Below, piece after piece: positions 16,501 through 28,667 of a stretch of 64,000 nucleotides of DNA. The DNA is from Pocillopora verrucosa. Lineage: Eukaryota; Cnidaria; Anthozoa; Scleractinia; Pocilloporidae. Made by a program: the position numbers and the translations under genes. Under the pieces are notes generated by a model that searched no databases, was not told where the DNA came from, and worked only from the letters and a program-made list of their open reading frames with translations. The stretch lies in assembly GCF_036669915.1 (NCBI RefSeq), contig NC_089322.1, forward strand, positions 10,268,795 through 10,332,794. Direction: 5' to 3'. Each line of letters opens with the position of its first letter. Positions within the stretch are counted from its first letter, which is position 1.

Positions 16501-19500
16501 ACTCTTGTTTTTAATGTTCCAAAGCAAACAAAATACTAAAGACTTGTCAAATAGAGAAATTCTCGATTCACGAATCTACTCCGATAAATTTTTCCCAATA
16601 TGTTGATTATCTACAAGGATGCGCGTCGTAAAACTAAACAATAAACATTCTATTTGCTAGAAAAAAGCTTTTAAAGAGGAATCAATGAAGGCCTTTTCTC
16701 TCATTGACATAATTAAACGATGTAGTGTGGTTGTAGTATGATTAACAACTGCTCACAATTTAATGAGAAATATCATATCTTAACCTGCGCGCGATCGTTT
16801 ACTGAAACGTGGGACACGACAACCAGTCGAGTGCATAACCGAGAGGATATATCATCGTGGGTTTTTAGACCTTATCTAAGACAGACCAAGATGGTTAAAA
16901 ACCATCCATACCTTCGACAGTGGCACATACCTGTTCCTGTCAATGGAAGAAACCAGGCGAATCACTCTACCTTTTCATTTTGTCGTAATATCACGAGTTA
17001 TGCACAGAATTATGTAAGAATTCATGACGTTTGGCAAAGACTACAGGTGCTGTGATTCATACATCATACTGCAAAGACAAACAAATAAGAAAACAAACAC
17101 TGAGTTGGTTTAACCTCTGGATAGACGGTGATAAATTGGAAGCCTTAGATTTACAGTACTAATGAAAGGCTACTTAAAGTGAACAAGAAAATAACATCAG
17201 AAAGATCCAAATTAACGCAGGATCATTCAAGACGGACCATTATAAAGAAAAACAACGACGCCTTGTGTGACTCAAGGAGTCTCTTAGATCTGATATGTAA
17301 GAAAAGCTGCATGGACTGTGTGGCATTCATCAAAATCACCAACGTTTAAGAATGCAACTCCAGTGAAGGTGACTAGGTGCACGAACAAGGCAGCATTGAA
17401 GTTTTATATTTAGGCAAAGTGTTTTTGAGACTGACTTCATTATTGAATGTGGAAATGTCATCTCAGTAGATGTTATTTTTGCTCTCTAAAATATCGAGGG
17501 AAAATGTTAGAGACCGACACATGAAGCATTTTTGCACCATTTTCAGGCCTAAATGAAGCCTCTACAATCAATTACTGAAGTACCATCAGTTATACAGCAA
17601 ATGTGACGACTAGCTACGCTTAGTTTTGTTTTCAAATCCATTGCGCCCCATTCCAAGAGCTGGTAAAACTGATTTGAAATTCAACTCAAATAATGCATTT
17701 TGCACGTCACTCACCAGGCCGGGGGTATTTCAAAAGCACATTCAGATTAAGGGAAAATTTAGCGTAGCAAAGTAGGACTATGGGTTTTCATCTCTTAATC
17801 AAGCTATGGGCTACTGAAGCCTGTTTTGGGATAAAACCATTGGAAAATTTATGAAAACCTCATATTTTGTTTTCGATAAGAATACATGTTCTTATAAATG
17901 CCGCATGATAGCAGTAGGGGAACAGGATCAGACGTGTTTAAAACAGGTTATAAAAAGAAATATCATATGGGTAGAGAGAACAGTCTTTACGCAGTTGTGA
18001 CTGTTAACTCCGATAGTTATCAATCGTTAGTCAAAACAATCGACTGTTTGGCCATTATCATCAAACCAAAATGAAACCTTGCAGTAACTCAGAGTAAAGC
18101 ATCCACTTTTAGTCAAAATAATCCCTCATTTCTATCAAACAAATTGAAAATGAAATATTCATGAACACTGAAAACAGGCAAGAGACATTTGCATAAAGGT
18201 GTGGATTCACGGATCTCACATCTTGAATGTTGCCTAAATTTTTTGTTTTGGTTTTTTTCAGTGCTTTCAGTTGTCCTCATTTTTACCATATTTTGTTCCT
18301 ACTGGTTTTTTACTATTTTGTATTTTACTACCATCAGTGAGTAATTTTTTTTTTTAGGTTTCCCATGCTATGAGGGACGGCCGTTGATAGCTTATGATTC
18401 GCTTTACAACCTTTCAAAGTTACCCGACATGGGCCATTTGTTCAAAAAACGATCAGAATCATAATACGTTTGGATCTTCTCAGACTTTCCCGAGGAAAAA
18501 CTATGTCGACCTTTTAGTTCTGTGGGCGTTTAATTTATCTCAAGAAGGGCAAAACTGAGGAAAAAATCAAATGTTAGCACATAATAATCGTCATGTTACT
18601 TGACACATACTGATTAACCTATACGCGTTTTGAATAAGCCGGCTCCTGTGAACAAATTGACTGTTCATGACTATAAGTTCTTTAAGTCTCTTTTAAAGTT
18701 GGAACTAATTGATTTCTTACTGATAAAAGAAGACGACATACTGTCTGACCCCTAATGTGTAGAAGTATTAGTCTATGACTTCAGTAATTCATCCAATGTC
18801 TTATTCATCCAACAAGTCAAATTATGCATATTTTACTCAGATACAAAACTCACTGACAAAGCCTGATCACCGCTGATGGCAACTTGTCGACGAAAGAAGG
18901 AGATACTACTTAATAAAACGGGGGCCGTAAACGTGTCAAATGAAGTCTCTGAAAAATACTTCTAACCTGACTTTGAGTGTGTGTCTTAATAAGAGCAAAA
19001 TATTTCCTTCATTATTTTCTTGTCATTTTCTCCTTCATGTAAAGGGTTGTTGTGGGACCGTAATGAAGATATATTTCATTCGAGGTTGTAACAGGGAGTA
19101 AATATTGATTGTGCAAATAGAGATATATGCACTATATAAACATATGTAGCCAACAAGTTCTACTTAGCAGCTCAGCGATTGCGAGGAAAGTTGCAGTTAA
19201 AATACACGTACTAAGCCTATTTCATGTTAAAATAATTTCTCTCCTATGTCAAGAGCTGTTCCAAAGATCATTTCAACTGAAAAACACGTCGGTGGTATTT
19301 GATAAACCAGCTTTTCATATAAGCCCAAATATAGAGGCTAGTAAAAAAAAACAATGTAAATATTTCTTTGGTGAGAAATGAACAGGAATCCAATAACTTT
19401 GCATGTTCGATTGAGTTAACATATGTTCTGCATTGACTCCTTGTCATGACAGAAATTTCTAACCGGAAAAAATGTTACCCACCAATTCTGGCGTGCTACT

Positions 19501-20600
19501 CCTTATAATGCCGAACTCATCTCACGCCTGAACCTAAACGTAGTTAGCAATTTTGTGTTCCCGTTTTAGCGACCGCTCTCATTTATAAAGGCAATGTTGA
19601 AGTCAGATTATGATCGATACCGACATCAAGTTATTTCAATATCTTGCGCGACTACTCGTTTAAAGTTTAATCAAGCTTCAACCACTGTTGTAATGAACTC
19701 ATGACATCTGCATTAAAATGGTTTCATGACCGTCAAACTGTCGCCATTATATTGTGGCTAAATGCTTTAAACCTAAAAAGTAATTTTTTTTCTTTCTTTT
19801 TTTTTCAATCTTTATTTAACTAATGGAGTTTTGGATTGAAGTAGAGCATATTACGTCAAGGACATACAAGAAAAATGTAGTTTGATTTTACGCCCATCTT
19901 TCTTCCAATTTTTTTAATGATATTGTAAAAGAAAAACAATTGGAAAATCTTAACCCTGACCTTGAGCAATATAGATCTTTTTTTGTATTTTTTTTCATCG
20001 TTTGAACCTGAGTTTCCGAACGCAAGAAATTTCACTTTTACTACCTGCTGTTTGGCGTAAATTAACACACGCTCACTTGTAAATTCTTTAGTAGTCAAAA
20101 ACAATGTCTAGACCACCTTTATGTAGAGATTTTTCTTAGATTAAATAACCAACGACGATAACAGGACTCCAAAGGTCCATAAAGGTCTAGAAAATGGACG
20201 TAAATAATTATAATGATAAACAAGTTAAAAACATGATAAAAAAGCATTTTGGGCCGAGGACTGACAGAATGGAAAAAGAATAATAGTATCTTTAAATAAG
20301 AAGAGTTTTTTTTTTTTATTTTCTGCAATCGCTAGCTATTTTTCTTTTCTTCCTGTTACATCTTTCGTGAGTCTGGCTGAAAATAAGAAAATTTTTTATA
20401 GGCTGTCCTTTTTTTTGTTTGTTTGAGATTTTGATAGCTCTAAATCTCGTAGATGGAGTTTTATTGTTTTAAAATATAAAGCAATAAACCGATTCACAGC
20501 TTTCGTGATGTCATACTTCTTGTGCGAGGGAAGTCAAACAACCCTAAATAAAAATTTATACCGGGAATTTATAAACTTCCGTTTTCAAAAACTTTGCAGT
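13600..20600. other. Long gene-poor interval
   Basis: Seven kilobases of AT-rich DNA without a supportable gene. Possible but unassigned scraps: 14490-14572 (+), encoding HVADLLEELGAYLEGHLGIL before GTAAGT, which looks exon-like; and 16738-17055 (+), an open frame without a family, containing YLRQTK, which recurs in another frame near 52.8 kb and so may be repeat-derived. T-rich and A-rich tracts occur at 16119-16160 and 16208-16230. Confidence 0.45.
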
Positions 20601-20607
20601 CTAAATG

Positions 20608-20608
<1 letters not shown>

Positions 20609-20644
<36 letters not shown>
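20609..20644. repeat. (TA)18 microsatellite
   Basis: An uninterrupted TA run of about 36 bp. A shorter AT run lies at about 21350-21371. Confidence 0.95.
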
Positions 20645-20646
<2 letters not shown>

Positions 20647-22239
20647 AGATTATGGACGATGCACGTATATTTTATATTTTACTATGTGATGGTAAAACAA
20701 AAGTTTGGAAATTTTGACGCCAGCTACTGTGCTTCTCATTTGTCTATACAATTCTGTCAACACCTTTTTTAATAAAAAAAACAAAAAAACAAAAACAAAA
20801 AGGTCCACGTTACAGCCTGCGGCCTTCTTCAAGTATGTATAGGTTAAAAAATTATAAAATGCTTAAAATCTTAAACAAATAACTAAGTAGGATACACTTG
20901 TATTAAAAAAGATGCACAAGGCTTTACAACCTCATACACTTTTTTGTTATAAATGTATATCCTTTTTCAAAACGTATTGTAACCTGTCAATACCGTGAAT
21001 AGATAAAATTCATTTGAATCACTGATTTTGTCTTAGTGAAAATCTTGACAAGCAGTATGTCAAAAATTAGTCAAAAATTCATTTGAAACGCATGTATTAC
21101 CATAATAATATAACTTACAAATAAAGGTTATGACTTTTTAGCTAATTTCAGTTTACTTACGTAGAAGTTGGAAAATGGAAACGCACATTTTCTTTTCTGT
21201 TTTTTGTCTTTGTTTTACTTTGTTTTGTTTTGTTTTTTTATTACTCAGGTGAATGTTTGAGACAAATTTCCTTTGCGCCTCTCGGTTTCAATTTAAATCG
21301 AGAATATTGAAAGATAACTTCCGTGAAGAAAACGTAATATGAATAAAAAAATATATATATGTATATATATAACAAATACTCGACAATACGGAGGTAACCA
21401 ATGCCGAAGACACGTTCGGTTACAAACAACTGAACAAACACAACGTTCATGAAATTCACTGTTACACAAAGTACCATTTGCTACCCCAAGAGGGGTCTTG
21501 GTGAGGTGAGGTTAATGGTGAGATATATGAAGTCTCTACAAAACGTTCCCCAACTAATTAAGGCTTCGTCCAACACATTATTCTCATTGTAAGCTGAAAG
21601 ATGACTGTTATTTTGATGTTTTTTGAAGCCAAGATGCTATTTTGACTCACCGCATTTAACGCTTGAAAAAGTATTTGGTGTATTTGTGAAGACACGTACC
21701 AAAATTCAACGGAAATAACAAAGTTGAGAAATGGAAATCAAGCAATTTAATCGTGCAATCTATCGTCCAACTGAGGATATACTCCTCGGAAGAACTGTTT
21801 TCGGTTGTGGTAAGTGACTTTTGAAAACAATTATTGTAAAATAAACCGAGATAAACATAGTTCACCGTTACCAGGCAATGTCATAGACTTTGATTGAAAC
21901 TAATCGCGAACATGAAGCAAACTAATAAAATGAAGACCTGTCAATGACTTTCAATCTAAAATGTCCGCTTATTTACAAAGTCTTCCCAGTAGTGATTGAA
22001 TTCACCATCCCTCACATAATTAGTCTCGTAGCAGAGAAAAATTAAATTTTGAAAACAATGATTCACGGTAAAAAAAAACCTTAAAGATCGCATACAGAAT
22101 ATGACACTCAGTGTACTTGACCTACAAAATGTCCTATGTTCCGATAGGCTACGCCTTTTGTTTAGATTAAAGGCAAAAGAAAACTGCCAAGATTTGTGTC
22201 TTTTCTTTACAGTTTTCTCGCTCAGTCCCTCGTTTCATT

Positions 22240-22800
22240 CATTGTTCACTTAAGTGACTTGGAAAGCGTTTTCATTACCTGATTTTCATAGGGAAATCCA
22301 AACGTTTTCTTTTTCCTCATTAAGTTGATTCATTATTTTCCTGCGCCAATATCAAAATTAAACTGCTTTCAAACATTTGGAAGACGTCAGCCTCAGAAAG
22401 CCATAAATCAATGAAAGGAAAACCCCAGACTGGCATTTGAATCTTACCGAAATCTAACTAAGGGGCAAAAAAATACAAATAATAAATAGAAAATGGATAT
22501 TAAAACTTTTGCAGCGTAATAAGATCTGACATCAGTTTAATTCAAGTCAGAGCTAATTGAGGTGGCGACGAAAAAGTGAACACGGCGATCAGTACATTAA
22601 ACAATGCTTTTTACACTCAAAAACATCTGCTGCTTAATATCGTGTGTTCCCCTGCGAGCAAAACCAAATAGAAATCCTGTACGTGACCAAAGATAGGAAG
22701 TTTGGTAAAACTTCTTATTGTCCAGCGCATCACTTTCACCTTGACTGAACTTAGCGGTTTTTTTTTTTTTTTGGCTTAAGCCCGCTTTTTCCTTGATTGC
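22240..22800. repeat. Duplicated block, copy 1 (other copy 26375-26850)
   Basis: Direct match to 26375-26850. Landmarks in both: 'acttggaaagcgttttxatt', 'tttttcctcattaag' with 'ttcattattttcct', 'cgtcagcctcag', 'gaggt' before a 'gaacac..ggcgat' stretch, 'cactcaaaaacatctgct'-like sequence and 'tccagcgcatca'. Divergent, with several indels. No coding function seen in either copy. Confidence 0.6.
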
Positions 22801-22956
22801 TTGCAAAGGCTATTTACCAAAAACACATTGAAATTTATATCACTTCCGTTCGTTCTTTGTTTTACATCTTTCCACCCGTTTAGACATCCCGAAAAGAGAA
22901 CGAATTGGATAATGTATGGTTCTTTTTCAATCTCCGAATTTCGTTCAAAATTCCAC

Positions 22957-23193
22957 TTAAAACAGGATAAGTGTTAAGTCGGTATTCATACTTACTTTAG
23001 CAGGGAGCTCCATCCAGAATGAAGTTCGGCTTTGTGTTATCAAAATAGCAACGGCATAATTAACTTGCAACCAATTTATCATGGGTACAAAGCACAGGTG
23101 CATCACGTGAACATTAGCTAAGAATACGTGGATGAAAATTGTCTCCAAAGAGTGTCCTTTGGTGAAAGTCAAGAGTAAAAGAGACTGAATCAC
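22957..23193 (-). other. Exon-like open stretch, unassigned
   Basis: Minus-strand open reading that ends MELPAK at an AAAGTAAGTATG donor-like site. Hydrophobic residues are frequent but no family is recognised. It might be a lost exon or chance. Confidence 0.15.
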
Positions 23194-23199
23194 AATTAA

Positions 23200-24735
23200 A
23201 ATCTTAAATAAAAAAAAGAGAAAACAAAAATAACAATGACAGTGACCCTGAGGGGACGAAGGATCAGGTCTAGAGAAAGTTCTCGCCTGGCTGTCGAAAA
23301 ATTATCTCCCAAAAATTACTGCAGCTATTATCAAGTAGGTAAGATTTGACTGGCTCCATTTAAGTCAGGATTTATTGCCCCTCTAGAAACTAAAGCAATA
23401 GTTGGTCACTGTTCTATGCCATTTTAAAGCTTATGTCATCAAAATATACTCTTTTAAAGATAAAAGAGAAAGTGACTATATATTTTGCTTGATTGATCTT
23501 GAATTTAATTATGACATCTACCCGGATTTTCAAGTCATCTCTGACAATAGCCACCCGTGGGAGCGAAATGTACAGGTTAGACTTATTTATTCCGGTCCAT
23601 AAATACGTGCTTGCATGGGAAAAAGATAGTATAGAGGCATAGCCATTTTCCTATGTGTTAAGTGTTAATTGAATACCCTCCTACATACCGTCGAGTAAGA
23701 TAAGCGGAATATCCCCTGGATATATGGACCCACGCCCTCAGAGAAGTTTAGGCAGTGCAACTGACACCTGCATCCCCTTCCGTCATATCCTCCCAGCGTT
23801 GATTAATCAACATGTTCATCAGGTTTACTCACTTTCTTTCAGCGGAATTGGATGTCAGGATCTCTTTCTTTGTCATAACTCATTACCATAAGTAGTTATG
23901 GCATAGGGTAAGTCATTACTAATATCAACGGAGAACCGTTGAAACCAGTTTTTTATTCTACTGTTGAGTTAACATCTTGCATTTAATACACCGGCGATGG
24001 AACCGACTTTTATCTTTAAGACTTCTATCAAGAAACAAACACTTAAAAAGCAGTTCAAGAGATCATGGGCTCTTATAAAGCGTGGACATTGATATCCTGT
24101 TTCAAATTTCATCATATCCATCGCAGAAACGGAATTATAACGACGTCATCTAAAGAGGCGATCAATTGGATGGATTCTTTGTAAATTTTCAGAGCACTTC
24201 TCTTTTAAAAAGGAGTTTTTAGAGTTGTATAGGACTGGATTGGCCCAACGGTTTGGTGAATTGTTTCAGCCAAATGAAAAAAGGCAAACATCTGAAGCTA
24301 GTATCCGTCTCTGGTTTTTCTAGAAATTGAAATTTAGCTGAATTCACAACGGGCCCTCTATCATATCACCTTGTATTTCATCCATTTTGTTACCGCCTCA
24401 TATTTCACCCAAGCCATAAAAACGGAATAAAACAATTTAAAAGTTGGAAAACATCTTAATTGTTCTCGTGGCTAGATAATTTCTTACTTGTTGGGTATTC
24501 TCTTCTCTTTTGTATAGATTCCCCGATGCCCGTGAATGATGGCAAGCCATTGCTGCCACAAAAATGGTGAGTTCCCTATTGGTCAGGATATCTTCAAACG
24601 ATCACTATAAAACTACAATAACATGACGAATTTGCCTTTTCAATTCACAGAATCAACCAAAATGTATCATTACCGAGACAGCTTTGTGAGGAATTCTGAT
24701 TATCCTTACTATCTGCCTATAATAATCTGAAAAAT
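23200..24735. other. Intergenic, nothing supported
   Basis: AT-rich sequence with only short, unsupported open frames. Confidence 0.4.
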
Positions 24736-24739
24736 TGGC

Positions 24740-25320
24740 ATTCCTTGCAATTTCAATGCAAATTTTAGGGCTGTCTTCGGCTTAAAAAGTTGAAAAATAA
24801 TCTTCTTTTGAGCTAACTATACTAGCATCAACCAATATGCAGAAAATACCGCTTCTCAAAAATAATGTCACGACACTGAAAGGCAGACTGGACGCTCCTT
24901 TCAATATTTCACTAAAATGTAATTACCACTCTTTAGAGGGAAATCTTTCTTAAGAATTATTGAATAATCTTGTTAATTATAAGCCTCTATGTAAAAGTAG
25001 TAACAGGAAATTTCTTCTAGAAATTAGAGTCTTAGAAAACTACATCGTACTTGTTTAGATTTTTTTTTCGATACACTTATCCTTCATTTTTACGATCGAG
25101 TTAATCTGCCGAATCACCTTAGTACTGCCTTCTATGTTTGTATGTATTGGCATTTAGAATTTCAGTTTTTTTTATTCTTTTCTCTACGGCTGTTTTCTTC
25201 TGCACTTAACGTGTGTCTCAGCTTGACCTTTGATGTTGCAGATAATTACCTTCTGGAAAGATGACAGTCTAGCTCGAGGTCAGTTCCGCTCACTAGATAT
25301 AGAACATACCTTCAAGTGTT
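24740..25320. repeat. Duplicated block, copy 2 (other copy 10926-11530)
   Basis: Same landmarks and order as copy 1, on the same strand, 13.8 kb away. The open stretch seen in copy 1 is interrupted here. Confidence 0.65.
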
Positions 25321-26374
25321 TACCCTCGCAGTGGCTATGAAATATTCGGCATGTGATACTGTCAGAATATGTTTTTGCTTTTTTTCTTTTTTTAACCTGA
25401 TTTCCTTACTCTTTTCTTCTTCTTCTTCCTAATATTGATATATTATCGACTGAGTATTGGAGAGGATGGATATTTATCACCAAGAGGGTGCTCTCTTGAA
25501 GAAAAACCGAATTCTGACTTTTTGTAACGAAATGTTCGGAAGCAAGAAGGGAGACTAACAGTAGATCCTTGGATTTTAAAGACAACAATGCGTGATCATA
25601 TTATTTTGACTGGTGTAACATGAACAAGGGTAGTTAAGGTAGTGTGAGAGGACTGGAGGGAGAGAGGAGGAATACATGACATTGGCTAGCACCAGAATAT
25701 CCAGATAATCCTGCGAGCCTTAAATCTGTTTACAATTCTTTGTAAGAAGGAATAATTTTATCAAAGAGATTGCGATTGCTCAAGGAATAAATAGGAAAGA
25801 AAGAAAAAAACACACAACGGTAACCCCAAAAACTGCCAAGACTTGTACTTTTTGTCTATGTTTCATCGGGCAGAGTGCGTGGACACATTTATTATTCATA
25901 ACCGATAAAGCGGCAAATTTGAACTTAACTTCGGTTTTTTTTTATAGAACCCTAAATAAGAGAAGCCAAAATTGGCCTACTAGGCTTCATAAAACTCACT
26001 TTCTGAGTTTTACAAGTGCTAGCTTTTAAATCAACGCGCGATTGAAGATTAAAGATGGATCTACAATTTGCACCTAAAATAAAGGACATCTACGAGGTAG
26101 AGGAATTATTCTTTTGCACCAGGAAGAGTCTAGAAAGTATACAAAAATTGGTCATTTTTAGCTAGTATGAAAGTCGTTTTTAAGATCGACTCTCTCTAAA
26201 CCCTTACTACTCACCAAAAATCAACGCAAGGCAAATGGCAGATTGATCTTTCCTTAAACAGAATCAGTTTTAATTTTGAAAATTGGTCATCAGGAACCAG
26301 TTTCCTTTTCAGTTTGAAAATTTTCAGTCTCAGTCAAACTATTTTGTTCTCAGCTGTAACATAGACAAATTGTT

Positions 26375-26850
26375 TACTAAGGTAACTTGGAAAGCGTTTT
26401 TATTTACCTTTTTTCCTCATTAAGATGATTTATTATTTTCCTACGTCAATATCAAAAATCAAACTGCTTTCGCACATTTTGTTCACGTCAGCCTCAGTAA
26501 CCCAAAAATTGATGAACGGAAAATCTTGCATTGACATAGAAGTCTTACGAAAAAGAAAAAAAAGGACACAAAATTATAAATGATAAATCAAGGATGGATA
26601 AGTAAAATTTAGCACTATAATAGGGCCTGAAAACTGTTCAATTCAAGTCTGAGTTGGTTGAGGTAAAAACGAACAACAGAACACATGGCGATATGCAAAT
26701 TAAACATACCCTTTTTGCACTAAAAAAAAAAAAACATCTGCTACTCCACATCATGTTCCTCTGAGAGCAATGCTGGATAGAATTATGCGACTTAAAGGAA
26801 GTTTTCCTCCTCTCGTTGTTCAGTTCCAGCGCATCATCTCTAAAGACCTT
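26375..26850. repeat. Duplicated block, copy 2 (other copy 22240-22800)
   Basis: Direct, diverged copy of the 22.2-kb block, about 4.1 kb downstream of it and 0.6 kb from the 3' end of the GPCR 2 pseudogene. Confidence 0.6.
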
Positions 26851-27206
26851 GATAAAACTGAGCAACGAGAATGTTTTGCCAGGACTTCAAAAATACAAGA
26901 TTTTGAATCCCTTTTACTCGTTTCTTATCTTTCTACTTATAGACATCCCAAGAAGAGAACGAAGAAGATTAGGTATGCTTCTTGTTCAATCTCCTATCTT
27001 AGGACTACATTCAATTCAAAACAGGGTGGGTGGTCCCGAGCAAGTAGAAGATGACCAGTATAATCTAATTCAGTTTAGCTTTTATAAATTAAAATAGGAA
27101 AGCAACGAAGTGTCGATAAAAGGTGACCTTTTACAACACAACCAACGTAAAGCATGCCCCCTGGTTGGTTAATTCACCGTCTACTATTTACCCATGGGTT
27201 TACTCT

Positions 27207-27287
27207 GCTGCTGTAAGCAAATACAATGATTTGTGATGTAGTATTACTAGTCATTGTATTTGCTTACAGCAAATGCAATGACTAGTT
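27207..27287. repeat. Inverted repeat / small foldback
   Basis: The palindrome 27247-27287 has arms 'actagtcattgtatttgct' and the near-exact complement around a 3-nt loop. A further forward copy 'tgtaagcaaatacaatga' lies at about 27213-27230, making three related segments in 80 bp. Confidence 0.8.
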
Positions 27288-27743
27288 TTCTCGCTCCAGT
27301 TTTGTCCAGTCATGTTAGACTATACGAACATTTTTGGTTCAAAAAACGGAACTCTTTTGCTACGATGTATCGATGTTATCTTTTAAAATATATGGTTAAC
27401 ACCACAGCTATCACCTTAAGCGACGCTTACGCTTCTTAACAACATTTCGTGTGCATCCGCAACACAATAGTGTACACCGTGGTGTTGACCTTTTTTCAGA
27501 CGTTTGTCTCACTGCAAATCTGTTTTTCTTTCTCATTGAGCACACAATTTATTTCCTTGCGATCCATGCGCACATCTTGCAGTAGTACGTCATTGTACAC
27601 ATTAGTGCCTTTAGCATGTTTGGTTGACGTCTGATATCTTGTAAATCTAAAGTAACGAGAATTTGAATGTTTATCTCTCTTCACAGCCTCACAAAAGTCT
27701 TTGCGCAATGTTTCGCTTAAGGTCAGGTACAACCATGGATTTA

Positions 27744-27765
27744 TGGCACTGTTGTGGCACTGTTG
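27744..27765 (-). repeat. 11-bp tandem duplication disrupting GPCR 2
   Basis: TGGCACTGTTG occurs twice head to tail (27744-27754 and 27755-27765). Without one copy the minus strand would read through from NSA directly into INPWLY; with both it meets a stop within a few codons. Confidence 0.95.
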
Positions 27766-28667
27766 GCATGTCCCAACCAATTAGACAAATACTGCACATA
27801 ATATGGAAGTTGAGCATTATGAACATCAGGAAATGATCCAAGTATGCCATACGGACAATATAGACTTGTGATGGAAGCCAACAGATGGCAAATACAGCGG
27901 TGATTATTACAAGCATGCGTACGACCTTTCGTTTGGTTACCTCGTTTCGGTGTTTTGTTTTTAGAGTAACTAGTCCTGGAATACCTCTGCGGCGCAGCCG
28001 AAGACAAACCAGGTATATAGCGTGGATATCACAAGCAGTGGAATCATGTACATAAGAAGGAACAAGTAATGTAAAAAGGATCCTCTTGTATTCTTTCCCG
28101 GGTGCCTGAAATATGGGCGCGCAAACGTAATATGTGTCGTTTGGAAAATACTTAAAATTTTTCCATGTTAGAGCGACGGGGATCGAAGTGATCGTTGCAC
28201 TAAACCAAATTCCCACAGACTGGATTTTCCCTTGGCGAAAATTTGGGAAACGGTCGAGAGGGAAAGTAACTCCTAAGTAACGACCCACTGACATCAACAA
28301 TAGACTAGCGATTGACGCCGCCAGTGTGATGAAGTTAAGGTACCTCACACCAGCACATGTGACAAGGCCTACGTCTCCAGAAATCCATTTTCCCTCTGTG
28401 AAGACATATGACATGGAATCGGGCATCACAATTAAGGTCACTAAAATATCTGCAAAGGCCATGTTGACGAACAATACCCCAGTGAGGGACCTTGTTTCTG
28501 GTTTCCACTTGAAAAAAAACAAAACTCCCACTTTCAAAAAAAGAGCCATCTATTTCGGAAAATTTAGCAGTTTTATTTGCTAAATGCGCTACATGATTTG
28601 TGTTGATTTAATGATAACATTTGCGGTAAGCAAAAGTTAATTATCTTTCTGACCTTGCAGAGTAGCT

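Noticed and set aside
16738..17055. A 105-codon gene
   Set aside because: No splice context, no family, and a phrase shared with repeat-like sequence near 52.8 kb.
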